From contig PTFA01000055.1 in assembly GCA_003342895.1 (NCBI GenBank), positions 2,078,021-2,142,020 on the forward strand: a stretch of DNA of 64,000 nucleotides, written 5' to 3'. The notes beneath the pieces are model-generated. The model saw only the letters and a list, made by a program, of their open reading frames with translations, was not told the origin of the DNA and did not search any database. Positions 34,736-46,800 of this stretch are shown in pieces. Every line of letters begins with the position of its first letter. The first letter of the stretch is position 1. This DNA is from Casuarius casuarius. Its lineage: Eukaryota; Chordata; Aves; Casuariiformes; Casuariidae. Both the position numbers and the translations under genes were made by a program.

Positions 34736-34848
34736 ATGGCGGAGGCGTTCGGGGACGAGCTGTTCAGCGTGTTCGAGGAGGACTCGGCCGCCGCCTCCGG
34801 CGCCAAGAAGAGCAAAGCGGGCGCCGCCGACGGCACTAGGAAGCCGGG
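34736..34848 (+). CDS. MTREX: MTREX exon 1
   Basis: 37 codons plus two bases, [20 protein letters not shown] to GTRKP. Donor GG|GTGAGG. The long frame that runs through here from 34296 in another frame is GC-rich read-through. Confidence 0.95.
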
Positions 34849-37800
34849 GTGAGGGCGCGGCGGCGAGGCTGGGGCCCGGCGGCTGCTGCGCCCCCGGAGG
34901 CGGTAGCCCGGGGGCCGTGTCCCTGTGCGTGCTCCCGGGCCCAAAGCTGCGGGCAGCCGCGGGGACCGGTTCATCTGGGGAGCGGTTTGGAAACCCGCTG
35001 TCGTTTTCGGGAATGGGGCTCCCCAGGTTGCGCCCCAAATGCGTTGTGGTCAGTGTTGCACATAGGAGACCTGATTTTCTTTCTGAAAATACCCAGAATT
35101 GCTTAAGAGGCAAGCATCAGATCTGTTGTCTTTTTGTCGTACAGAAAACGATTAGAGGAGAAGTCTTCAGCAGTTGCTACAGGGAAGTCCAAAAGGGAAG
35201 CAGAAGTCAACAGTGCAGAAGATGCAATTCTGGGAAAGAAGCCAAAATTGGAAGATGTTGTATCAGAAGATGTTAAGTAAGTCTCCTAGCCTAATGTGCA
35301 AGGGAATTATAGCAAGACTATATTATATTATAGCCAATTAACTATAATATATTTTTTTATATATATAAGCTTTATTAGAGCTAATTAGCCATATGCTAGT
35401 TGTGAATAGTCTTTGCAGTGTACTAATGGAAAGATGGATTTGCATATGAGGTTGATTTTCCATTATCTACATAGGTGAGGGTGTAGTAGTAGCACAACTT
35501 TGGCACTGATGAGCACTGGGCGTGTTTAGCATAGTAGGTAAATATTGCAGATAGGTAACTGCAGTATGAAGTGTTCATATTGTATTTATTGTTAGTGTAA
35601 ATGGATCAATGGTTATTGGTTATTGCCATCATGTTGATTTCAGGCATGTAGCAAAAGATAAGTAGTGAGGCATACGAGAGGAGGCAGGCTTGTGAGTGAG
35701 TACCAGCTCACTGAAAGAAATAATTGTCATGGGATACAAGAAGAAAAATTTGACCAAAAAGACAGAAACAAGACTTTTTAGGCATATAAGGTTATAGCTG
35801 GAACAAATATTTGGGATCTGAATACAGACATGCTTTTAAATTTGAACAGGCATCACAGGTATCTGACATGGAGAGGGGGATAAGCTTGAAGTCACTGACA
35901 ACTGGGAAGATGGCTGAAGGGAAGCCAGCATGCCATTTCTGTACTTTAGGATCTGCATGTCTCTCCCTCTTTTCTTTCCAGAACTTCATAATAAGTATTA
36001 TGAAGGTGGTGTGAAAGCAGATTGAAGGGACAGTGCAGGAGCTCCCTCAACTCAGCGTATCCTAAGAGATTGTTGGGAGCTCAAAAGTTTACATAGGTTA
36101 AGGAAATTAGGTTGGTTCACGGAAAATAGGATTAGGTAGGTTCACGGAATAAAAATTCATCCAGTGTTGCTAAATACAAGCATGTACTTTCTAGCTCAAG
36201 ATGTAAAAGACTACTATAGAAATATAAACTATGTGCTTGCTGTGTTCTTGTGCTTTTCTCTGGGTGTCATGTTATTGACTTCTGTCAGGCAGAATCGTGG
36301 GCGGGATTGTCCTTTGCTTTTATGCAGTAACTTTTCTTAAATTCAAGGTGAGCTTTCCTTTCAGACTACTGATGAGAAGGCTGGTCAGAACATTGTCAAC
36401 AAAGAGTGCTCGTATAGAAGCAGAGCAGAACTAGATGAGTTTCTGTGTTAGTGGTCTTCTCAGTAAAATAAAATAGATACTTGCCCACAGTAGCTTTGTA
36501 AAAATAAGTCCGTTAATACTGTACAGTGTGAGAAAACCACTGCATTTTATATTGTGAGACCCTAGGGCCTTCCTGTGGCCCAAAGAGAAGTAAAAGGTAA
36601 AGAAAAGAAGAGTTATCTCATTTCACCTGCTGCTTGGGATGCTTCAGACTGTTGGTACTGGGTAACATGATTAGTAGCATGAATACAGATCTTAAATTTT
36701 GCTTTGATGGGTATTGACAAAAATTGCATTTAATCATAACTTCACATGAACATTCTTTTATATATGTGATTCTAGTGTTGTTGTGTGATTGAAAGTGGAA
36801 GCTGAAGTACACTTATAAGGTGGCAAAATTTTAGCACTTACTGGTATTCTTAGTGCTGGTAGTAGTCTCTACCAAGGGTGCCTTTCAAGTTTGTGCATGC
36901 CTTTTTAAATGTTGCAGTTAAAGTAGAGGTAAAGTTCAACATTTTTCTATTTATAAAGAAAATATGAATTTCAAATACATTTTTGGCAATACTAACTTGC
37001 GTGTTTTTAGTCTGGCAGACCTGATGCCTCAGGTAAAGGTGCAAGCTGTGGAAACTGTTGAAGGTTGTACACATGAGGTGAGTGCACTGAGAATTCGTAT
37101 GAAAAGTGTAGACTTGTTTTATAAAGTTTTCTGTGTTCACTATGTTCATGAAGGTGTCTTGAGATGTATTATTGTCATTATATATATCTATTATTTACTG
37201 TTTCACATTACATTTAAGATGGTACAGGCTTGTAAAGAGTTTGAAGTTTGGACATGACACTGTGCATGCACAGTGAAAAAATCAGTGAAGTATCTGAAGC
37301 AGTTTGAGTGACATTTACAAGAAAATGAGAGACTGTAGAAGACTCAATGATAATTTTGATAAGTTTTCATTTGTGAAATGTACCAAGCACATTTTGAGTG
37401 CTGTTGTTGAAAAGAAGAATCTATTGATTGTTGAAATAGATCTGTGTTCATAGTACAATATAACTGTTCAGCAGCGCATTAAAATTTTTCACTATTCTGG
37501 TTCAAGAATGAAAGGCTTTCTTCTAAAGCTGATTAGTATTGAAAATGATATTCTAGTAAAGAGGAGAAATAATGCATTTTTATGTGAAAGCAAAAAAGAA
37601 AATATTTATTTTCAGATTGTGTTGATGCAAATTAATACAGTTTAAAATATTAAAAATCAGAAGTATTTAATGCTGACTTTTTTTAAAATCATCCCTCATT
37701 TGAAGATGTTTGTTAGGAAGTTTCTATTAGAATTACATATGCGAGTCCTATCTTCCCTATGCTATTATACTTATCTTCTTTTCTGTGCTGTCTTCCGGAA

Positions 37801-40800
37801 CTAACTGAGGTTAATTAGGGTCACATTCAGTGACCTTGTGTGATGACATATTTTTAATAAAAGCCCTGAAGAACTACATACAAGTGATGATACAGGTTTT
37901 AAAGCCTATGCATATGCACAATCTTTGTTACACAGAGATATCCAATAGAGGTAGCTGAAGTGAGCTAAATATGTAATACACAAAATATATGTATATACTA
38001 TAGAAAATATCTAGCATGGATGAATGTTAGATATTGGCCAGGAACAGGAACTTTATCTGCATATTATCATACTCCCTTTCCAAGGATGATGCGAGCCAAG
38101 TAATTTTTCTCATGTCTGTTGGTTAGAAGCTGTGACTATGTCTTGGCCTGAAGAGCTAATGTTCCAAGTAAGATAAAGCGTAAATACTACAAACCAAAGA
38201 GCGGACAGTATCAGAGAAATGAGAGAAGGAGTATTATTGGTGATAGGAGGGTAGAAACATTGGTTGAAAAACTTTGAGAGGAAACTTTGACATATAAGCT
38301 CATAGAAATAATAAGAAATGTTGAAACATAGAAACATAAAAATGTTTAAAATTTCTATGTTTAAACATAGAAATATTTAAAATTTGTTTTTATGCATTTT
38401 ACATCTCCTGCCCCAGCTCTTTGTAGCTTGCCACGTCACTGGTGTGGACATGGATAATTCTACAACTGTTTTTGTTTGAAATGTATTTTATTAGGTTGCA
38501 CTTCCAGCAGATGAAGACTTCACAGGCCTGAAACCAAGAACTGGAAAAGCTGCAAAAGTATGTGGTAGATTGGATTCGTTTTCATTTTGCGTGTGCTTTA
38601 GACAGTAGATGGTGGGAAGGGGACAGTGATGGACTTTGTCAGTAAGACTTGACAAAAAGAGTATGTTGAAAAGGTGGTCTGTCATAAATAAGATTGGTGT
38701 TTTATATTTTGAATGGAGTAAAATGACGTGGTTGAATGGGGTGGGTAGGTGGTTGTGTTTCATTTGTGTTGTATGACATTTGGCAGTGGCTCCAGTGGTA
38801 CACTGTGGCTTTTCTTCCTAACTTAGTAAATTATATAAAATCCAGTCAGAGGGGCTAGATTTTCATTTGACACAACAAGAAGACCTGAGCAAAGATCTTA
38901 GGGGTGTGTGTTTGTGTATGTGAGAGAGAAAATTATTTAAATACAAAGCCATTACAAAATATTGAATTAAGATCAGTTGAAGTTACAAGTAACTACAGGT
39001 TTTCACTTCTGCCTATAATTTGCATGCTAGGTCAGATCGAAAATCAATTAGCTGTAACAGTGTATGTTAAAATATGTAATGTGTTTGTTTTCTTTCTTTT
39101 TTAGGAATATCCATTTATTCTTGATGCCTTTCAGAGAGAAGCTATCCTTTGTGTAGATAACAACCAGTCTGTGTTAGTGTCAGCTCATACATCAGCTGGT
39201 AAAACTGTATGTGCAGAGTAAGTAATTTTCTGGCAGGCTGTAATAAAAGAATGGTGTGATGGTTTTACTTAACCATCAGTAGCTGTTGTGCATCAGTTCC
39301 CTAATAAAAAGTTTGGACCATCAGTGTGTTGACCTGAATTGACTACTTTTGTATATACAAGTTCTTTCATCTTGCTTAGCGAGTAGTGAAAGGATTGATT
39401 CATGTTTAAGCTTATGGGTTTTTTTTAACAATCTACTTTTTTTTAAGATGCTTTGTATAAACTGAAAGGAAAATTTCTGTAAATGATTTATGTGATTTTA
39501 GAGAAATACCTTTTTTTTTCTAGCCCCTGGCTGTAAGTAATAAGGAGGTTCTTATGTTTTCTTCACTTTTCTGTCAGAAACATTGGTTTGATTTAATTTT
39601 CATCTTGGTGTTTATCAGACAGGATATGTTTAAAAGATGGTATACCTTTTTGTCATGCTTTGTTCTAACAGCAGTGAGCCTGTGCTAAACTGAGATGAGA
39701 ATTGAGATGTATGTGTAAATGTATTAGAAAATGGATTCAAAAAATGGTAGTTCCCTCCCACCCCATGTATTCTTAGAAACAAGACAGTGGCAATTAGATT
39801 TTTCAGTTAGATTAGATGTGCTCTAATGTCCATCTAAATTGGTTAACTTGTTGTCAATGATTTGTCATTCTGCAAAGATGCATATGTAGTTGAGCTTAGA
39901 TCGCAGTGAACATAAACTGATAATCTAAATATGAAATGCTTCATATCATTGCTAGTGTTCTGAATTTATTTTTTAACTTGAAATTTAGAGGAAAGTAAAA
40001 AGATGTGAATATCTTCTTGACATGTTTAATATGTTCAATGTTTGAATACAGGTATGCAATTGCCTTGGCTTTGAGGGAGAAACAGCGTGTAATATTTACA
40101 AGTCCAATTAAAGCTTTGAGTAATCAGAAGTATCGTGAGATGTATGAAGAATTTCAAGATGTTGGCTTGATGACTGGGGATGTCACCATTAATCCTACAG
40201 CATCTTGTCTGGTAATGACAACAGAGGTAAGATCAGACATTAGTTCTTGATCCATCTGTGTTCTCTTCTAGCTTGAGAAGGTCCTATATTAATAGATTAA
40301 AGTTATCATAATAAGCCCAATTAGGGTCAAAAGTGTTTAAAGTTCATTATGTTTGCAGCTGCTCTTGCCATCGATTTAACTTTTGTTAAACTTTTGTTAT
40401 TGCAAAACTTAAGTAAATCTCTGTAAATTCATGCTTTTGGACTATATCAATCAGGAACTTTATTCTCAGGTGGAGAAAAACAAAACTTAGCTTTCTGGAT
40501 GCTTAGGACACTGGATTTTGTTTGGATAGATGTTTAATATCTGAAGTCAGCCAGACTTATTAAATCCTATATGGTCAGTATTCAGTTGTAACATGGAGGG
40601 AGTAGTTGAGCAATGTTCTGTGTGTGAGCCACAGGTGCTATTACTCCAGGAATATAGAGCTTTTCACCTTTGGCAACAAAGGACTGATGGCACAGTTTTG
40701 TGCTATTTCTGTCTTAGAAATCTGTCTAGCTGTGAGTTGGAATTTTCCTCTATCTTCACCTCAAAACTGGTATGGAGAGATGGAGGTGGAGACACAGGCT

Positions 40801-43800
40801 GACTGACTTCTGACAAAGGATTTCCTCATAGTGATCACAGACAGGTATCTACTAGGATGAGTGAAGAAGACTGCAGAAATAGATCTGAAGTGCTGTGATA
40901 ATATGCTGCCCCATAGAAGTTGGGAGAAAAATATATTTTTTTCTTGTTCCTTCACTGTTCTTGCAGGGAGAGCAATACATATCATATCATATATAAAATT
41001 TGTCAGTAAAAAGGAAAAGTGTTTATTATTGGAATCAACTTTGGAAGTCTTCTCAACAACCAATCTTTAAATGCTTTTATTTGGTTTTGTGCAAAATGAG
41101 ATTTCATAGTGCCGTATAAATACGAACCAAAAATTTGGGCAATTACTTAGTGACATCTGTGTAACTTGTGACTGTTATTGTTTCATGTGGTGGATCTCTG
41201 TTTGGCTGCCACTTAAATTTTTTGTATTTTTTGTTTTTTACTCTTCTAGATTTTGAGAAGTATGCTCTACAGAGGTTCTGAGGTTATGCGAGAAGTTGCA
41301 TGGGTTATTTTTGATGAAATCCATTACATGAGAGATTCAGGTATCCTATATTTACAATTTTTCTTTTAGAATCTTTTTTTTCCAAGAACAAAAGATTTTC
41401 TTTTAAAGAATTAAATCTTTATCTCTCTTTTAAAATAGATCGTCTGTGTGCATAAACCATTCAGAATTTTCTTTCTACTGAATGTATGAAAGAATTATTG
41501 TGTGTTAACAGTCTCCATTTTCTTTGCCAAAGCAGAAGCTATTTTGAGGGCATACGTTTGTGTGTACTTGTGTAGGGGGCATTATTCTTAGTTTTTGTTT
41601 TATTTTGTCTTTAAAAACACTGTTCTCTGGCTTCAGAGCTGAAAAATAGGCTTTAACCACATATGTTTCCCGTATGACTTTTCCATTTTCAGAACGTGGT
41701 GTGGTTTGGGAAGAGACAATTATTTTGCTCCCTGACAATGTTCATTATGTGTTCCTTTCTGCCACTATTCCAAATGCCCGTCAGTTTGCTGAATGGATCT
41801 GCCATCTTCACAAACAAGTAACTTTATTTTCACTGCTCTATACCTTCATCCTTGTGGTCTTGTGGCATAATACCATCTCTTTGGTTGAGGAAAATTGGAC
41901 TTACTAGCTTTTTTAATTGTCTAATTATTACTTATTAAATGATGATCTGGTCACTCCTGTCTTACTTGGTTGTACTTCTAGCTTTCACAGCTATACTGGC
42001 TGTTGGTTCTACCTAGTGACATTGAAGATGTTTCTTTAAAGTTTATTTTCAACACCAGCCAGATTTCAACAAACATTATGAAATATGAACAAATACTATG
42101 AACATAGTATGGCTTTCAGAGACTTTTCAGGAGTTTAGAGGGCTTTGGGGTACTTCTAAAGGACTTAACACTTGTAATTTCTAAATACCGTGTGGGTGTT
42201 CATTTCAACAAAGACATACTTGCACCTATGTGCCTTAAAATAGATGTACATCTGTGAGTGGGCTCAGGGCAACAGGATAAGTACCCATCAACAGTTTTTA
42301 TGGGTTCTCAGAGTTATATTCTGGATAATTATGCTTGCTGAGTTCACACAAATGCCTAATTGTTTTTCCTGCTGTTTTCTGCTTCAAGATCATACGTTGA
42401 TTATGTGGTGATTCCTTTGTGGAATGATCAGTGATGAATGATCAGCCTAAAATAGGAGCTAGCTAAATTGAGTTGATATGCAATAAGGCTTTATTGAAGG
42501 ATTACAGCATTAAAGAGAAGAAACATGCAGAATTTCTGGAGAAAATCACACATTCCTACCACTATGCATAGTACTGGACAGCTGGCTGGCAAGTCAAAAG
42601 GTCTTTGGAAAGTCGGGGTTCCTGGAACAGGCAGGCGGAGAAAGGGAGAGCTGAGCTGCTTGGAGCAGGCAGGCAGAGGGACAGGGTGGTGGAAGCAGGC
42701 AGGCAGGGCAGGAAAAGGGGGAAAGGCAGAGCAGAGGTCCTTGGAGTTGGCAGAGAGAGCAGGCAAGTATCCCATGGTCATTCCATAGCAGTGATTCCCA
42801 TGACAGTCCTTCCCAAATTCAAGATCTTGTCTTTCTATAAAACATTGCCATTTCTAGACAGTTTTCAGCCTTTGGCTTCTGCTCACTGGACTGTGTTGTG
42901 CACAGTGCTGGGAGGTCTTACCTTCCCAAGCTGCAGCCAGGTGCCTTGTCCTGCTGCACTGTTCTTTTTCCCTTCCTTAACTTTTCTTCCTTATGTTTAG
43001 AGCAGTCTTTTCCTAGCTCCCAAAGTTGCATGTCTTCCGTGACCATACCTGACCATGAAGTTGTTGTTTATAGTTCTTTGGCCTCCGTTTTCAAACTATG
43101 CCCCTATGCAGGGCCTTTGGTGTTATACTATATTTAAACTGTACTTTGCAGGAAACACCTGGTCCCAACTCAGGTTCCCACAGTAAGCGCTTATAACGAG
43201 CTTAATGCCAGGACTGGGCCTTGCACAGTTAGCACAACACAGAGTTAGTGTAAGGCATGTGACCTATTACTAGCAATGGCAGTACTGATCTTACAGGGCA
43301 ACTGGACAACAGTGTATTTTGGAGAAGTTTTTTGGAGAACTCGGAAGGAAAGCCATGCTGGAATCAAAAGTAAAGTAATAGGAAGTAATACATATGCATA
43401 CAAAAAAAATGAGAAAGGAGGAATGTGACAAACCTATTCTGTCCCATAACTATTAAGTTAGTTCTTACTCTGTTTTTCAAAAAGTGCAAGGAGTATGAGA
43501 ATCAGAATTGTGGAAGTTAATATCCACAAGAGGTTGCTCTGATTTTACAGATACCCTGAAGATCGGTTCTCATGTGGTTTGTGATGAAAAGAATGTAACA
43601 TAAGAGGTGTCTGCTCAGGCTTGGCACAAAACCTTGACTTTGTTTTGCAGAACACTCGGCTGCAATTGTTAAAGCAGATTTATGTGATGTTTAATGTTTT
43701 AAAAGAAGTGTTGTGCTTTTTTTTTCTAAACAAGCTTTTCCTGTGCAGTGTTGGGAATTCATATAGCAATGAGAATTCGAGCACAAAGATAAAAAAGAAT

Positions 43801-46800
43801 GAAAACTATTAATACATAAATATTAGGAAATTATGCACATTTCTTTTAGGAATGATAATGCAAAGTGGCTTAAGTAACAGAGGAGACTCATCAGGTGGAA
43901 TATAGTTTTTAGATTTGTAAGGAAATCTTCCTGTTTTAAAAAGTCTACACTGTGCCTTTTTTGGGTGGTGTAAGTAGTGCTGCAGGGTATTTTCCAATAT
44001 AGAAATTAATAGTTCTTCCTTTGGTTTTAAAGGGTGTTAGGATTTTGAGTCTCTGTAATATTACAGAAGAAATCATAACCTGTCTTTACTTTTTTCTGTT
44101 GTATGAGAAAGATTTTGTAGCCAACTTGTGTTCTTCAAAAGAATTTGCAGGCTGCAAGTACAAAATCCATTTTCAGGAAAGAAAATCTATTATCTTAGTT
44201 TCTGTGAGTCTTGATTTCCGGCTTTTAGAAAGATTTGTTTTAATAGTAATATATTTGATTTTTTATCAAGCAAGTATTTTTACGATGCAGTTAGAAACCT
44301 AAAATATTTATGCATATACTGTTCTTCCTTTATAGCCTTGCCATGTGATTTACACAGACTATCGACCCACTCCACTGCAGCATTATATATTTCCAGCAGG
44401 AGGAGATGGACTCCATCTGGTTGTTGATGAAAATGTAAGGAATATTCCATTTGTTTGAAGATCTTTTTCCTCGCATATCAGTTAAGAGGTTGCAGAATTT
44501 GGGTTGGTTATATAAAGGATAGTTTGTATTAAAACAAAGTACAAATGAGTAAAAATGATCTCTGAATTACTGCTAAGTTTTGCAGTCACATAGAATAAAT
44601 TGGTTTTATTATCTAATGTTGTGTAGTCAGATGAGTAATACTTGCTGAGATGTCTTAAGTGCCCCCATCCTTGCCTTCTTTTCTAAACTGTGTGCTGCTT
44701 TCTGTAAATCTTCAATGTAGCTGATGTTTGTTGTACTGTTTCTCAGTTGAATTAAAAAAAAAAAGGCAGAACCGTTTGCATGTGACTTTGGTTAAAGGGG
44801 CAAAATATTTTTGCTTCATTAGGTGATTCAGAAATACAGACTTGTTTAAAATTCATCATCTGTCTGCACAACAGAAGCTAATGCCACGGACAGTGGTAAT
44901 GCACTTGAAAATAGATCTTCATCGGACAGCCTGGTTTCATGTAGACATGAAATTTTGGCAAAAGTTAGTTTTGGTACTCTGTCATTCAGCATTTGTAGCA
45001 CGGCTAATGATGTTGCAGGTAGAACACTGGGTGGGTAGAGACACCAGTCTAATTCTGAGCTGTGCCAATGGCCTAGTAAAGTTGCTTGCTGGCTTGTGCA
45101 TTGGTTTGTCCTTCTGCCTGTAAATGTGGGGTAATGATACTGCATATGTGAAGTGCTAAGTTAGTGTTTTTCAGTGGGCTGTATAAAAGAAGAGTAATTG
45201 CTTACAAAGGTTGTGTTTTATATCTAGGGAGATTTCAGAGAAGATAATTTTAATACAGCAATGCAAGTACTTAGAGATGCAGGAGACTTAGCAAAAGGGG
45301 ACCAGAAGGGCAGGAAAGGAGGAACAAAAGGTGAGTTTGAATCCCATTCTTAAGTAACTTACATAATACAACTACCTTTAAAAAAACCAAATGCATGTAA
45401 GTTGCACTTGTATGTCAATTATTCTGTAATTCTGTAAGATATTTTTTGCTAAAATAACTTTGAAATCAATATAATCTCTTTGCAGGTCCTTCAAATGTAT
45501 TTAAGATTGTGAAGATGATCATGGAAAGGAATTTCCAACCTGTAATTATTTTCAGCTTCAGTAAAAAGGATTGCGAAGCCTATGCACTTCAGATGACAAA
45601 GTTAGATTTCAATACAGGTACGGATAAGTAAAATATAGTTTTACTCCTAACTGTAGTTTGGGGGGAAACATTTTTCTGGTTAGATATCTCTATTTCCTTT
45701 GAGACTTTTTGTGTAAAAACAGTTTGTAAGTTCAAGTGTGTATCACTTTTTCATTTACTGTTTTAATACCTTGGGCTATTTGCAGTAGGAAACTATTGGA
45801 ACACAGAGGATATTTGGTCATCACAATGTTGGTCTGATTCTCTATTTTAAACTTCAGTTCTTTCTCCAAAATCCTGTTGACTGTAGTAATAACAAAAGTT
45901 TTTATAAAATTCTATCTAGAATGGGAGAAGAGTGATCGTAACAAATGTGTTTTCCACAATTTTCAATGTTATGTGCAGTAGAAGTTTGTGTTCTCTAAGT
46001 CTCAAGAGCTGTAGAACAAGCCATGCAGACTGTTCTTTCTCAACCATCCAGCCTACTTTTCCTTCCTTCCTTCCTCCTCCTTCTCTCCAAAGAAGAACCC
46101 AAACAATAAACAAATAAGATTTGTTTCATTTTGGATTAAGACCAAGCTTGGGAAAAAAGCTTAAGTTAATGGCTTCTTGGAAATGTTAGGAGTAATAACA
46201 AAAATAAGGGATCTGTTTATACGTAAACAGTTCACAAACATGAAATGGTATGTTGAGGGCAGACTTCTTACTTGCTTACTTGCTCCAAACCTAGCAACTG
46301 CTTCCCTGTTGAAAAATAATGTAGCTATTTTCTGTCAGAAAATATAAAGGTTTGCCTATGTGTAGAGATACATGTTTATACTCTTTCTTCAGTCATGCCT
46401 TTGAATATGTTATTGATATTTGTACTACTTAAATACAAAGTGTGTAAACTTTAACAGGCAAGAGGAGGAACCTATGTCCTTGCAGACAGGGCCTAGTAGA
46501 TGGAAGAGAAACACTTGGTGTATTTTCTATTTCATAAACCTCCAAGCTCAGGAAATCCCCTGAGCTTGAAAGTAGCTGAAGTCTGGATTATTCTTCCAGC
46601 TTCGTTCTGTTCTTGCTTTTCCCTAACCATCTACTTCTGGTCACTGTTAGATTCCTTGAGTTCCATATTCAAGTCTTGCTCATCTGACCCGATGTGGGTG
46701 GTTTTGTATAGACTTCACAGTCTTCCCTTGCCATTTTTATTGTAAACTTTTTGTAAATATTAAAATGCAGTGATGCTTTACGTAGGATATTAGCCTCTTA

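Larger units (their letters stand above)
33880..35050. promoter_or_regulatory. Shared CpG-island promoter of DHX29 and MTREX
   Basis: GC- and CpG-rich block covering the first exons of both genes, with start codons at 34343 (minus) and 34736 (plus). Visible elements between them: two inverted CCAAT boxes (ATTGG at 34410-34414 and 34452-34456), an ETS-like TTCCGG at 34525-34530, and an SP1-type GGGGCGGGGC at 34693-34702. AAGATGGCGG at 34733 around the MTREX start fits a YY1 site. No TATA box is seen, as expected for a housekeeping bidirectional promoter. Confidence 0.85.

Noticed and set aside
34296..35276. 326-codon plus-strand open frame across the shared promoter
   Set aside because: It is GC-rich read-through in a frame different from MTREX exon 1, crosses the MTREX donor and acceptor, and has no protein character.
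37870..37965. Possible C/D-box snoRNA in MTREX intron 3 (GTGATGA ... CTGA)
   Set aside because: Box-like strings are about 75 bases apart but there is no terminal stem and no convincing C'/D' pair.
41818..41907. Extension of the MTREX exon 8 frame
   Set aside because: Follows a GTAACT donor, and exon 9 ([10 protein letters not shown]) continues the human sequence directly after Gln293.
45932..46117. Short overlapping open frames on both strands near 46000
   Set aside because: They lie in MTREX intron 11 over a CCTTCC-rich tract, with no splice support.
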